Positions 1 to 8,642 of a stretch of DNA of 64,000 nucleotides are shown in pieces. The DNA is taken from contig CABIYX010000006.1 of the NCBI GenBank assembly GCA_902363045.1, forward strand, positions 56,394-120,393. Reading direction: 5' to 3'. The DNA is from Clostridiales bacterium (lineage in GTDB: Bacteria > Bacillota > Clostridia > Oscillospirales > Oscillospiraceae). How positions within the stretch are numbered: position 1 is the first letter of the stretch; the number at the start of each line of letters is the position of its first letter. Both the position numbers and the translations under genes were made by a program. The notes under the pieces were generated by a model. The model made no database searches. It was not told the DNA's origin and saw nothing but the letters and a program-made list of their open reading frames with translations.

Positions 1-897
1 ACCGGCGGAGGGGACGGGGAGGAGGCCCGCCTGACGGTGCTGGCCTCCACCTATCCGGTCTACCTGGCCGCCCGGTCGGTGGCGGAGGGGGTGGAGGGCG
101 TCTCCGTCCTCCGGCTGGAGACGGGGGCAGTGTCCTGCCTCCACGACTATACCCTTACCGTAGGGGACATGAAGAAGCTGGAGGGGGCCGACGTGGTGGC
201 CCTGAACGGGGCCGGTATGGAGGAATTTATGGAGGACGCCCTGGCCACCTCCAGCGCCCCGGTCATCGACTGCTCCGAGGGAGTCGATCTGTTGGAGGGC
301 GAGGGCCATGTCCACCAGGACGGGGCGGAGGAGGATGACCACGGCCACTTCGACCCCCACTACTGGATGGACCCGGAGAATATGGAGCAGATGGTGTACA
401 ACATCAGAGACGGCCTCTCCCAGGCGGACCCGGAGCACGCGGGGGAGTATGAGGAGAACGCTGCGGAGCAGGCCGGTCTGCTCCACACCTGGGACGACGC
501 TCTCCAGGATATGATTCAGGAGGCGGAGGAGAACGCCGGGGTGGAGATCAGCGGCCTGATCACCTTCCACGACGGATTCCGCTATTTTGCTGAGGCCTTT
601 GACCTGCCCCTGCTGGCCTCCATTGAGGAGGAGGAGGGGAGTGAGGCCTCCGCCAAGGAGATCAATGAGATCGCAGGGCTTGTAAAGGAATACAGCCTGC
701 CGGTGATCTTCACCGAGGTCAACGGCTCCGACGCCACCGCCCAGGCCATCGCCCGGGAGACGGGGTGCGCCGTGGCCCAGCTGTCCATGTGCATGGACGG
801 CCCGGAGGAGGGGACGCTGTCCGACTACTACACCGTGCTGGCGGACAATGTGACCGCCGTGGTAAACGGGTTTGCCGGGGAAGAAGTGATTCGATGA
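1..897 (+). CDS. znuA: Zinc/manganese ABC transporter substrate-binding protein (5' end outside window)
   Basis: This is the metal-capturing lipoprotein of a ZnuABC/AdcABC-type importer. The reading frame is open from base 1, so the signal peptide and lipobox lie upstream of the window; a GTG at 37 is internal and not the real start. A His-rich stretch (HVHQDG, DDHGH) is followed by HYWMDP, which carries a conserved metal ligand of the family. Further ligands are probably the His in TFHDGFRYF and the Glu in FTEVNGSD. Its stop overlaps the ATPase start (ATGA at 894-897), so the three genes are translationally coupled. The His-rich loop favours zinc over manganese, but specificity is inference. 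Confidence 0.93.
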   Translation, partial: TGGGDGEEARLTVLASTYPVYLAARSVAEGVEGVSVLRLETGAVSCLHDYTLTVGDMKKLEGADVVALNGAGMEEFMEDALATSSAPVIDCSEGVDLLEGEGHVHQDGAEEDDHGHFDPHYWMDPENMEQMVYNIRDGLSQADPEHAGEYEENAAEQAGLLHTWDDALQDMIQEAEENAGVEISGLITFHDGFRYFAEAFDLPLLASIEEEEGSEASAKEINEIAGLVKEYSLPVIFTEVNGSDATAQAIARETGCAVAQLSMCMDGPEEGTLSDYYTVLADNVTAVVNGFAGEEVIR

Positions 898-1697
898 GAA
901 GACTCAAGCACGGAAAGATGTCCGGCGGGTGCGGGGACTCCTGCTGTCTGAAGCTGGAGGGGCTGAACGTCCGCATCCAGGGGGAGGAGATCCTGGAGGA
1001 CGTGTCCTTCCACCTCCACTGCGGGGAGATCACCGCCCTCATCGGCCCCAACGGGGCGGGCAAGTCCACCCTGTTCCGCAGCATCCTGGGCCAGCTGCCC
1101 TACTCCGGGAGCATCACCTTTGCTCCGGCGGGCGGGCCCGCCATCCGGCTGGCCGATGGTACGGTCATGGGAGGGACCCGGCCGCTCATCGGCTATGTGC
1201 CCCAGTCCCCCAGCTTCGATCGGGGGGATCCGGTGTCGGTGCTGGACTTTTTCACCGCCGCCACCGCCCGGTGGCCGGTGTGCCTGCCCATCCCCGGAAA
1301 GTACCAGGAGCGCTGCCGCCGCAGCCTGGAGCGGGTCCACGGCGGCGACCTGCTGGACAGGCCTATGGGGGGGCTGTCCGGGGGACAGCTCCAGCGGGTG
1401 CTGCTGGCCCTGGCCCTGGAGCCGGTGCCCCATATCCTGGTCCTGGACGAGCCCCTGTCCGGCGTGGACATCGAGGGGGAGCACCAGCTGCTGGAGATGC
1501 TGGACGAGCTGCGGACAGAGTACGACCTGTCCATCCTGCTGTCCACCCATGACTTTGCCACCCTGGGGCAGTTCGCCGACAAGGTGATCCTGCTGAACAA
1601 GCGGGTGCTCCGCATGGGGCCGCCGGAGGAGGTCACCGCCTCACCGGAGTTTTATGAGACCTTCCATCTTCGGATGGGAAAGGGGGGCGAGGGCTGA
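894..1697 (+). CDS. znuC: Zinc/manganese ABC transporter ATP-binding protein
   Basis: This is the cytoplasmic ATPase that powers metal import, about 267 residues and normal for the family. It has Walker A GPNGAGKST, the signature LSGGQLQRVLLAL, Walker B HILVLDEPLSGVD and an H-loop STHDF. The ATG at 894 overlaps the stop of the binding protein; an in-frame ATG at 918 is an alternative. The first 15 residues are Cys-rich (GGCGDSCC), which is unusual for a ZnuC and could bind metal. It overlaps the permease start by TGATG at 1695-1699. Confidence 0.93.
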   Translation: MRRLKHGKMSGGCGDSCCLKLEGLNVRIQGEEILEDVSFHLHCGEITALIGPNGAGKSTLFRSILGQLPYSGSITFAPAGGPAIRLADGTVMGGTRPLIGYVPQSPSFDRGDPVSVLDFFTAATARWPVCLPIPGKYQERCRRSLERVHGGDLLDRPMGGLSGGQLQRVLLALALEPVPHILVLDEPLSGVDIEGEHQLLEMLDELRTEYDLSILLSTHDFATLGQFADKVILLNKRVLRMGPPEEVTASPEFYETFHLRMGKGGEG

Positions 1698-2542
1698 TGG
1701 AGCTCTGGTACGCACTGGTGGATCTGCTGCCCTTTGACTGGGCCCAGCCCGGATCCATGTACTTTATGAAAAACGCGCTGCTGGCGGTGCTGGTCATCTC
1801 GCCCCTGTTCGGCGTGCTGTCCACCATGGTGGTTCACAGCCGGATGTCCTTCTTCTCCGACGCCCTGGGCCACTCCGCCTTTACCGGCATGGCCATTGGG
1901 GCCATCTGCGGCTTCAACGAGCCCACCTGGGCGGCGGTCCTCTTTGCGGTGGTGTTCGCCCTGCTGTTCAATCTGGTGCGCCGCCGCTCCGCCCTGGCCA
2001 GCGACACGGTGATTGGAGTGTTTTCCTCCACAGCGGTGGCCCTGGGCATCTTCCTCTCCACCCTGGGGGGGCGCTCCTTTACCAAGTTCAACAGCCTGCT
2101 CATCGGCGACATCCTCTCCGTGGAGCCGGAGAAGATCGCCCTGCTGGCGGGGATCCTGCTGGTGGTGCTGGTCCTGTGGGGGCTGTCCTTCAACCAGCTG
2201 ATGCTCTCCGCCGTCCACCCCGCCCTGGCGGACAGCCGGGGGGTGAAGGTATTCTGGCAGGAGACGGTATTTTCCATCGCCATCGCCGTGGTGGTGACGG
2301 TGTCCATGACCTGGGTGGGCCTGCTGGTCATCAACTCCCTGCTGGTTCTGCCCGCGGCGGCGGCCCGGAACGTATCCAAAACCATGTTCCAGTACCATCT
2401 AGTTTCTCTGTTGGGGGCGGTGCTGGCCGGAATCGCGGGGCTGATGACCTCTTACTATGTGGGTTCCTCCGCCGGGGCGGCCATCACCCTCTATCTGGCG
2501 GTGTGGTTCCTGATTACCTTCCTGGTCCGGAAAAAGCAGTAA
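1697..2542 (+). CDS. znuB: Zinc/manganese ABC transporter permease
   Basis: This 281-residue polytopic inner-membrane protein of the ABC-3 family has about eight hydrophobic segments and forms the channel for the ZnuABC-type importer. The family-typical segments around the SRMSFFSDALGH and LPAAAARN regions are present. The start at 1697 overlaps the ATPase stop, and the gene ends just before a strong hairpin, so it is the last gene of the operon. Confidence 0.93.
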   Translation: MELWYALVDLLPFDWAQPGSMYFMKNALLAVLVISPLFGVLSTMVVHSRMSFFSDALGHSAFTGMAIGAICGFNEPTWAAVLFAVVFALLFNLVRRRSALASDTVIGVFSSTAVALGIFLSTLGGRSFTKFNSLLIGDILSVEPEKIALLAGILLVVLVLWGLSFNQLMLSAVHPALADSRGVKVFWQETVFSIAIAVVVTVSMTWVGLLVINSLLVLPAAAARNVSKTMFQYHLVSLLGAVLAGIAGLMTSYYVGSSAGAAITLYLAVWFLITFLVRKKQ

Positions 2543-2546
2543 ACAG

Positions 2547-2584
2547 CAACAAAAACAGCAGGCGGACGCCTGCTGTTTTTGTTG
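2547..2584. terminator. Bidirectional intrinsic terminator
   Basis: A 17-bp perfect stem (2547-2563 with 2568-2584) has a GGAC loop. The stem arms are A-rich on one side and T-rich on the other, so it works as a terminator in both directions. It ends znuB on the plus strand and the small Zn-ribbon gene on the minus strand. Confidence 0.9.
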
Positions 2585-2586
2585 TG

Positions 2587-2799
2587 TCAAATTTGAAAGT
2601 CCTCGTCCTTCAGGGCGCTGAAATCCGCCTTGGCGGGGCGGGGAGGGACGCGCTTGAGGGGATCGTATCGAAAGGACCGGCAGTGGGAGCCGGCGGACAT
2701 GACGCCTTTCTTGTCGCAGACCACCTGCTCCTCGTCCAGGGGACGGCTGCGGGCGCAGTAGACACAGCGGGGCTCGATCTTCTTTTGAAACAGGGCCAA
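2587..2799 (-). CDS. Small conserved Cys-rich (zinc-ribbon-like) protein
   Basis: The predicted protein is about 70 residues with CVYC near the N-terminus and two further Cys (VVCDKKG and SHCRSF), a pattern suiting a single zinc ribbon. A GTG at 2820 would add seven residues. However, GGGAGG lies 8 nt upstream of a TTG at 2799, giving the N-terminus MALFQKKIEPRC, and this is preferred. The function is unknown. It sits downstream of ylbJ on the same strand and may be co-transcribed with it. Confidence 0.75.
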   Translation of the reverse strand: MALFQKKIEPRCVYCARSRPLDEEQVVCDKKGVMSAGSHCRSFRYDPLKRVPPRPAKADFSALKDEDFQI

Positions 2800-2841
2800 C
2801 GGGGGCACCTCCCTTGTCACAGGTATTGAAGGTTCCCTCTA

Positions 2842-4023
2842 TTATACCCCGTGGGCGTGAGATTTTCCACTGCTTTTTTTCATCCCCCGGGCGGCCAGCA
2901 GGAGGAAGAGGAGCCACACGCACCAGGCGGAGACGGAGGAGATGGTCAGGGCCTGGTGGAGGTCCAGGGCGGCCAGGGTCTCGGCCTGCTCGGCCAGATA
3001 GGCGGACACCGGGGCGTCCAGGGGGAACAGCCGGGTCAGCAGGCCCAGCAGGGCGGCGGAGAACAGGCCGTGGAGCAGCTTGCCCCACAGATAGGTCCCC
3101 ATGGACAGGCCGGAGTCCCCCAGAAAGGCCAGCACCTGGCAGTGGACGGACAGGCCGGCCCAGCCAAGCATGAAGGCGGCCATGGAGAGCCGCCCGGAGA
3201 GGGGGCCGCCAGTGAGAGAGGACACCCCGGAGGAGACCTCCAGAAGGCCGGTGAGCAGCCGCTCCGCCCACACCTGGTCGAGGCCCAGGGGGGCGCACAG
3301 CCGGGACAGGAGCCGGGCAAGGCCGGTGAGCACGCCGGAGAGGGTGAGCATCCGGATGGTCACGGTGAAAAACAGGATGAAGGCGCAGATGTTCAGCGCG
3401 GAGGCCAGGGAGCCGGTGACCGACCGGGTGAAGGCGGTGGAGAAGCGGGCGGCCTGAAAGTGGGCCTCCGGGCGGCGGCTGGGGCGGGGCGGCTCCCGGT
3501 AGCGGTAGAAGCGGAACAGCACCCCCACCAGCAGGGAGGCGGCCACATGGGCCAGATAGAGCAGAAGGCCCGCCGCTCCGCTGCCGAACACCCCGGTCCC
3601 CACCACCCCCAGGATGAAGGCGGGGCCGGAGTTGTTGCAGAAGGCCAGCAGCCGCTCGGCCTCGGCGCGGGAGCACTGGCCGTTCTCATACAGGGCGATG
3701 GCGGTGCGGGCCCCCACCGGATAGCCCCCGATGAAGCCCAGGGCCACGGCGGAGGCGCAGGCCCCGTTCACCCGGAAGAGGGGGGCCATCACCGGCTGGA
3801 ACAGCCGCCCCAGACAGCGGGACATCCCCAGCTCCACCACCAGAGAAGACAGCACGAAGAAGGGGAAGAGGGAGGGCAGGATGACGTTGCCGCAGAGGGA
3901 GAGGCCGTCCTTCATGGCGGCCATGGCCTCCTCGGGCCACAGGATCAGGGCCAGGGCGGAGCACAGAAGCCCCAGAGCAAGACACAGGTCCCTGATATGC
4001 TGTTTTCCCAAAAGACGTCCCAT
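2842..4023 (-). CDS. ylbJ: Sporulation integral membrane protein YlbJ
   Basis: This is a 393-residue polytopic membrane protein of the YlbJ family (nucleoside-recognition/Gate domains), known from Bacillus to be needed for spore maturation. Characteristic segments are the NVILPSLFPFFVLSSLVVE region, GFIGGYPVGART and CNNSGPAFILG near the N-terminus. The second Gate-like half follows around residues 230-330. An AGGAGGT site lies 7 nt before the ATG at 4023; the ATG at 4030 is too close to that site. It is one of several sporulation genes in this window. Confidence 0.9.
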   Translation of the reverse strand: MGRLLGKQHIRDLCLALGLLCSALALILWPEEAMAAMKDGLSLCGNVILPSLFPFFVLSSLVVELGMSRCLGRLFQPVMAPLFRVNGACASAVALGFIGGYPVGARTAIALYENGQCSRAEAERLLAFCNNSGPAFILGVVGTGVFGSGAAGLLLYLAHVAASLLVGVLFRFYRYREPPRPSRRPEAHFQAARFSTAFTRSVTGSLASALNICAFILFFTVTIRMLTLSGVLTGLARLLSRLCAPLGLDQVWAERLLTGLLEVSSGVSSLTGGPLSGRLSMAAFMLGWAGLSVHCQVLAFLGDSGLSMGTYLWGKLLHGLFSAALLGLLTRLFPLDAPVSAYLAEQAETLAALDLHQALTISSVSAWCVWLLFLLLAARGMKKSSGKSHAHGV

Positions 4024-4100
4024 CCCGCATACCTCCTGTTCTCTGGGTGGTACCAGCAGGGATACTGTATGCTAGGGGATGGGGAAATCTGCCTGTCCGG

Positions 4101-4142
4101 CAAAAACTGCCCCGGGGCGGCTCTGTTGAACTGCCCCGGGGC
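4101..4142 (-). terminator. Intrinsic terminator of nagB
   Basis: Two copies of the self-complementary decamer GCCCCGGGGC (4109-4118 and 4133-4142) can pair across a 14-nt loop. Read on the minus strand the hairpin is followed by a T-run (4102-4106). It lies just downstream of nagB. Confidence 0.75.
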
Positions 4143-4165
4143 GTTATGGCGGATAGAAAGAGGGA

Positions 4166-4891
4166 TCAGATGAGGGAGAGGGCCTCCTCGTCGGCCACCA
4201 GGGTAAAGTCCCCGTGGAGCTGGAGGATGGAGGCGGGAACGTGTGGGGTCACCGGGCCGAAGAAGGCGTCCCGGATGGCCTGGGCCTTGGCCGCCCCGTT
4301 GGCCACCATCAGGACCTTCCGGGCCTGCATGATGTCCCGGACGCCCATGGTGCGGGCGTGGGTGGGGACCTCCTCCAGGCTGGAGAAGAAGCGGCGGTTG
4401 GCCTGCCGGGTGCTGTCGGTGAGCTCCACCTGGTGGGTGCCCAGGGAAAAGGACTCAGCGGGCTCGTTGAAGCCGATGTGGCCGTTGACGCCCAGGCCCA
4501 GCAGCTGCAGGTCGATGCCGCCCAGGTCCCGGATGATCTGGTCATAGCGGGCGCAGGCGGCGGCGCCGTCGGGATCCATGCCGTCGGGGACGTTGGTGCT
4601 GGCCGGGTCCAGGTTGACGTGGTCGAACAGGTTGTCCCGCATGAAATAGGCGTAGCTCTGGTCGTGGTCCCGGTTCAGGCCCACATATTCGTCCAGGTTG
4701 ACAGTGCGGACCTGGGAGAAGTCCAGCTCGCCCGCCTGACAGCGGCGGACCAGTTCCTGATAGGTGCCAACGGGGCTGGAGCCGGTAGCCAGGCCCAGGA
4801 CACAGCAGGGCTTGAGGATGACCTGGGCGGCGATGATATTGGCGGCGGCGCGGCTGAGCGCCGAGTAATCCTTGACTGAGATGATCTTCAT
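4166..4891 (-). CDS. nagB: Glucosamine-6-phosphate deaminase
   Basis: NagB converts glucosamine-6-phosphate to fructose-6-phosphate and ammonia, feeding amino sugars into glycolysis. At 241 residues it has the normal length of the short Gram-positive form. Family motifs seen are LGLATGSSPVGTY, VNLDEYVGL and LGLGVNGHIGFNEP, which contains the catalytic region. An AAAGGAGA site precedes the ATG at 4891. It is transcribed divergently from the remnant of an RpiR-type regulator, the sort of regulator that normally controls such genes. Confidence 0.95.
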   Translation of the reverse strand: MKIISVKDYSALSRAAANIIAAQVILKPCCVLGLATGSSPVGTYQELVRRCQAGELDFSQVRTVNLDEYVGLNRDHDQSYAYFMRDNLFDHVNLDPASTNVPDGMDPDGAAACARYDQIIRDLGGIDLQLLGLGVNGHIGFNEPAESFSLGTHQVELTDSTRQANRRFFSSLEEVPTHARTMGVRDIMQARKVLMVANGAAKAQAIRDAFFGPVTPHVPASILQLHGDFTLVADEEALSLI

Positions 4892-4953
4892 GGAACAGTT
4901 CTCCTTTCCTGTGGAGCGCGGCCCGGGGGCGGGGGGAATTTCCGGCAGATCGG

Positions 4954-4982
4954 TTGCGGTTTTCCAGTGGACCGATTATAAT
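4954..4982 (+). promoter_or_regulatory. Probable sigma-A promoter towards the RpiR remnant
   Basis: TTGCGG at 4954-4959 and a perfect TATAAT at 4977-4982 are separated by 17 bp. It reads right, towards the truncated regulator at 5126. Confidence 0.6.
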
Positions 4983-5031
4983 GGAGCCAAGTCCAGGAGA
5001 CAGGTTCCGATCCCGGCGCGATCCTGCTTTG

Positions 5032-5060
5032 ATTGTAGCACAGCGGCGAGAGATTGTCAC
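5032..5060 (-). promoter_or_regulatory. Probable sigma-A promoter of nagB
   Basis: On the minus strand GTGACA (5060-5055) is separated by 17 bp from TACAAT (5037-5032). The leader to nagB would be about 135 nt and overlaps the divergent plus-strand promoter. Confidence 0.6.
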
Positions 5061-5125
5061 TGAAAATTTGCGCCCCGGGCGGAGAGCCGGCGCGGGGCGC
5101 GGCCAGAGAGAGAAGGCGCACATCC

Positions 5126-5377
5126 ATGGGTGAACAGGATATTTTTGAGCGCATCAGCAGCCGGTATTTTGAATTGACCGCCTCAGAGCGGCGGGCGGAT
5201 CTGGTGCTCCAGTGCGGCTCCCGGGAGGGGCCCCTCCAGGCCGGGTCGGTGGAGGCCCGCATCGCCCAGCTGTTTGTGATGGACCTCCTCTTTACCGAGA
5301 TCTGCTGCCTGGACCCGGAGGGGACGGCAGCCCGGCAGGAGCGGGTGGCCGAGGCCCTGGCCCGGAAGCACCTGTGA
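5126..5377 (+). pseudogene. Internally deleted MurR/RpiR-family transcriptional regulator
   Basis: This 83-codon frame starts with the beginning of an RpiR HTH domain (IFERISSRYFELTASERR). It passes directly into the end of the SIS sugar-phosphate domain (ADLVLQCGSRE and EARIAQLFVMDLLFTE). Intact family members are about 280 residues, so roughly 200 residues covering the DNA-recognition helices and the SIS core are missing, without loss of frame. An AGAAGG site precedes the ATG at 5126. RpiR proteins often control amino-sugar genes, so it was probably the regulator of the divergent nagB. It should not bind DNA in its present form. Confidence 0.7.
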
Positions 5378-5432
5378 CCGGGGGGTGGCGGGGACTCTCG
5401 CTTTTGATTAAAAGGATCTGATTGGAGAAATT

Positions 5433-5816
5433 ATGAAAGATTTATATGATATTGCATGGAGCACAATTATACCCAAGCAGTTGAAGAAAAATGGAAAAGC
5501 TGGTCATGTTGCCTGTGCGTTAGAGGCGGAAAGTGGAGCTGTTTTTACAGGTATTTGCATTGACGTGCCGTGTTCCATAGGTATATGTGCAGAGCAGTCA
5601 GCGATTGCTGAAATGCTGAAGCACGGTGAGACCAAAATAAAGCGGCTCATAGCTGTTTATGAAGATGGAAGTATTTTGCCGCCATGCGGAAGATGCCGGG
5701 AACTGATTTCTCAGTTAGACTTTGATAACGAAGATACAGTCGTTGCAATGGATGATGGCCGGGAAATCACACTGAAAAAATTGCTGCCTGAGAGGTGGGA
5801 TAGAAAATGGGACTGA
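5433..5816 (+). CDS. Cytidine deaminase family protein
   Basis: This is a 127-residue zinc hydrolase of the cytidine deaminase fold. The zinc and catalytic motifs are CAEQSA (C-A-E) at about residues 49-54 and PCGRC at about 83-87; HVACALE replaces the usual HVGAALE-type substrate strand. The length matches tetrameric cytidine or blasticidin-S deaminases; the substrate cannot be decided. GGAGAAATT precedes the ATG. The gene is much richer in A+T than its neighbours, and its stop overlaps the next start by 10 bp, so the pair probably arrived together by horizontal transfer. Confidence 0.85.
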   Translation: MKDLYDIAWSTIIPKQLKKNGKAGHVACALEAESGAVFTGICIDVPCSIGICAEQSAIAEMLKHGETKIKRLIAVYEDGSILPPCGRCRELISQLDFDNEDTVVAMDDGREITLKKLLPERWDRKWD

Positions 5817-6505
5817 CCCGATTCACCGACAAAATATATTATTTGGAGCATGAAGCGGAAGTTGATAGGCCTATGCTGGCCTACATCAAGGGAAATCGCT
5901 TTTCACTTGCGGTTGATGCTGGATATTCTACCTCTCATGTGGCAGATTTCTACACAGCGCTTCAGTCAGAGCAGTTTAAATTGCCTGATTTTACGGTGAT
6001 CACACACTGGCATTATGATCACACATTTGGTATGTGTGCGATCAATGGAATCAGCATTGCGTATGAGAAAACGAATGAATTTCTGAAAGATCAGCAGGAG
6101 CAGGCAAAAAGTGCAAATTATATTGCGGCCCTCAAACAGGAAGATGTTCATTTTAGGAAAGAGTACCGCGGATGTGATCGGCTGAATATTGTGTTGTCAG
6201 ACATAACATTTTCAGATAAAGTGGAGTTGGATCTGGGCGGTATTACCGCCCGGATATTCCACACAGTATCCCCTCATTCTGAGGATTCCACTTGTATTTA
6301 TATACCGGAAGAAAGAGTGCTGTTTTTAGGCGATTCAACAAGTGAGGACTTCTTTCACAATGGTTATATGGATCAGGAGAAATTGGGTATTTTAATGCAA
6401 ATGATCCAATCTGTGGATTGTGATTACTGCATACTCAGCCACTGTGAGCCGCTTCAGAAAGAAAGCTTGCTGGAATACTTAGACAGCTTATACATAACAG
6501 ATTAA
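5807..6505 (+). CDS. MBL-fold metallo-hydrolase
   Basis: This 232-residue metallo-beta-lactamase-fold protein has the HxHxDH metal motif as HWHYDH (about residues 67-72), then FHTVSPHSEDS, LFLGDSTSED and a final ILSHCEP histidine. These supply the two-metal site. The reaction is unknown. It overlaps the deaminase-family gene by 10 bp and shares its low GC, so the two probably form a horizontally acquired two-gene operon. No signal peptide is visible. Confidence 0.88.
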   Translation: MGLTRFTDKIYYLEHEAEVDRPMLAYIKGNRFSLAVDAGYSTSHVADFYTALQSEQFKLPDFTVITHWHYDHTFGMCAINGISIAYEKTNEFLKDQQEQAKSANYIAALKQEDVHFRKEYRGCDRLNIVLSDITFSDKVELDLGGITARIFHTVSPHSEDSTCIYIPEERVLFLGDSTSEDFFHNGYMDQEKLGILMQMIQSVDCDYCILSHCEPLQKESLLEYLDSLYITD

Positions 6506-6731
6506 AGATCATCCGTGTGCGCGTCAGCTGTGATCTGGGACTATATTTTTTGTCTGCTTCTGGTAAATAAGGGTGAGACAGAAAATCCAGTGTCCAGTTT
6601 GGACGATGAAGGGACGAACACCGTAAGTCTTGCATCCTTCGACAAATGCTGGTACAATAAAAGGGACTCTGGCGGAACTGGCCGGGGAAAACGGCGAACT
6701 GGCTCCGGCCAGAGATGGAGGCTTGCGTTCT

Positions 6732-7625
6732 ATGGAGGAACTTCGTCCGGCTCCCACAAGTAAAAAAGGGGCTGGAAAGCGGACCGCGGGCGGCGGAGGC
6801 GGCTGGGCCGGAAAGGCGGCGCTGGTCCTGTCCCTGCTGGCCCTAACCGTGTCCGGCGTGGCGCTGTACCTGCTGCTGTTCGGCGAGAAGGAGCCGGAGT
6901 ACCTGACCTACCGGGACCAGCAGCTGCTGGTGCTGGAGGATGTAGACCGGAACCAGTATGACCCGGAGGATTTTTCCACCGACAGCCAGGGGTGGCTCCA
7001 GTACCAGTCCGGCGGACGCCGGGGGGTGCAGGGGATCGATGTCTCCTTCTATCAGGGGGAGATCGACTGGCAGGCGGTGGCCAGCTCCGGTGTGGAGTTT
7101 GCCATGATCCGGGTGGGCTACCGGGGCTATTCCCAGGGCGGGCTCCAGCTGGACGAGCGGTTTCAGGAAAATATGGACGGGGCGCTGGCCGCCGGGCTGG
7201 ATGTGGGGGTCTATTTCTTCTCCCAGGCCACCTCGGTGCTGGAGGCGGAGGAGGAAGCCGACTTCGTGCTGTCCGCCATCCGGGGCTACCCCATCAAGTA
7301 CCCGGTGGTCTTTGATTGGGAGTTCATCGATGGGGCGGAGGCCCGCACCGACGGGATGGACGGGGAGACCATGACCCAGTGCGCGGCCGCCTTCTGCGAG
7401 CTGGTCTCCGTGGCCGGATATACGCCCATGATCTACTTCAATCAGGAGCTGGGCTATCTGTTTTACCAGCTGGACCAGCTGGACGCCTCCCAGTTCTGGC
7501 TGGCGGAGTATGACGCCAAGCCTGACTTTTTCTATGATTTTGAGATGTGGCAGTACACCCACACCGGGGTGGTGCCGGGGATCCAGGGAAATGTGGACCT
7601 GAACCTGGCTTTTCAGAGAAATTAG
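6732..7625 (+). CDS. Membrane-anchored GH25 lysozyme
   Basis: This is a muramidase of glycoside hydrolase family 25. The start at 6732 has GGAGG 10 nt upstream and gives 297 residues. A basic cytoplasmic tail is followed by one membrane segment (about residues 27-50), a linker, and the GH25 barrel. GIDVSFYQGEIDW begins the barrel, PVVFDWEF carries the catalytic Asp/Glu pair, and EMWQYT lies near the end. The topology puts the enzyme outside the membrane for cell-wall turnover. The frame is open further upstream to 6630, but that extension lacks a ribosome site. Confidence 0.9.
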   Translation: MEELRPAPTSKKGAGKRTAGGGGGWAGKAALVLSLLALTVSGVALYLLLFGEKEPEYLTYRDQQLLVLEDVDRNQYDPEDFSTDSQGWLQYQSGGRRGVQGIDVSFYQGEIDWQAVASSGVEFAMIRVGYRGYSQGGLQLDERFQENMDGALAAGLDVGVYFFSQATSVLEAEEEADFVLSAIRGYPIKYPVVFDWEFIDGAEARTDGMDGETMTQCAAAFCELVSVAGYTPMIYFNQELGYLFYQLDQLDASQFWLAEYDAKPDFFYDFEMWQYTHTGVVPGIQGNVDLNLAFQRN

Positions 7626-7644
7626 CGGGGCCCTCGGGCCCCCG

Positions 7645-7680
7645 GCGCGGCGGATGTCTGGAAACAGGCCTCCGCCGCGC
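7645..7680. repeat. Inverted repeat after the GH25 gene
   Basis: Arms GCGCGGCGGA (7645-7654) and TCCGCCGCGC (7671-7680) can form a 10-bp stem between the convergent lysozyme gene and the ATPase fragment. There is no T-run, so a terminator role is uncertain. Confidence 0.4.
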
Positions 7681-7695
7681 TGCCGTCCGGCGGAC

Positions 7696-8496
7696 TCAGG
7701 CCAGGGAGAGGAGCTCCTCCGCCACCCGGTCCGCCATCTCCTGCACCCGGGCAAAGTCAACATAGGGGTTGTACAGGGCCTCCAGGCCATCGTGCATGGC
7801 CTTGGCCTGGGCCAGGGACTCCACGGCCTCGCCGGTGAGGGCGGAGGAGACCTTTTGGGCGAAGCGGAGCCGGGCGCGGCTCCGGCGCAGAAGCTCCCGG
7901 TCCACCATGGCGTCCAGCCGCAGCCGCCGGCTGGGCCGCCCCGGGAAGGGCCGGGCAGGGGAGGCGGAGAGAAAGGCCAGGCCCAGCTCCGGGACCAGAA
8001 GGTGGGAGAGCCGCTCCGGGGCCATGGGATCCGGGCAGGCCACCACGTCATAGCCCCCCATGACTGCGCCGGCCAGCAGGTGGGTGAGCAGCAGGTGGGA
8101 CAGGCCGTAGCGGTCGGACAGCTCATAGATTCGGGTACACTGGGCGCGGGCCGTCTGGAACAGAGTGATGAGCCCCTTGTGGGAGACGGCGTCCAGGAAC
8201 CGCTGCTTTACCCGGCCGGAGGGGGCGGAGCGCTTGGACTTCAGCTCCCGGGAGAGGATCCCGTGGGCGCGGGCGGCCAGCTTCTCCTCCAGGGCGGGGG
8301 CGGCCAGCATGGCGCGGACGTCGGTCTGGATCCCGGCGGCGGCGTCCAGACAGCGGTAGGCCCGCTGATAGTGCTCCTTGTAGCCGTCCATGCACGTCAA
8401 AATCTTGCCCCGGATGGCCCGCAGGCCCGCCCGGTCATAGCAGTCCCCCAGGTTGACGTACTGCTCCACCGCCCCGGGATATTTGGGCTCTACCAC
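7696..8496 (-). pseudogene. C-terminal part of a P-loop ATPase gene interrupted by an integrative element
   Basis: This 266-codon frame starts abruptly (VVEPKYPGAVEQYVNLG) with no ribosome site. It continues exactly where the fragment at 14653-14937 breaks off after DGTAPH. Joined, the two give about 361 residues, a sensible length for the uncharacterised clostridial P-loop ATPase family that the fragments resemble (PRK06851-like, from memory). Codons line up across the CATGGG cores: CAT of the right half joins GTG of the left half in frame. While the element is present, only a truncated ATPase should be made. Confidence 0.85.
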
Positions 8497-8522
8497 ATGG
8501 GTATTGTCCCTTTAGGACACCT
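8496..8522 (+). other. Left attachment site (attL) of the element
   Basis: The core CATGGG at 8496-8501 overlaps the CAT-GTG codons of the ATPase. It is followed ten bases inside by TTAGGACACCT (8512-8522), the inverted partner of the sequence at the right end. Confidence 0.75.
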
Positions 8523-8642
8523 CGTCGCCGCGGCCTTCCTATCCTTCGCTTCCGCCTTGCGGCGAAAGCTCACTCATTCCGGCGCGGCTCCTCTCTCCAC
8601 CGAACCCGCTGCCGCTGGGCTTCGGCGGGGGCCCCATATTTC

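Noticed and set aside
6515..6763. 82-codon ORF between the hydrolase and lysozyme genes
   Set aside because: It has no ribosome site or recognisable features, and it overlaps the well-supported lysozyme start.
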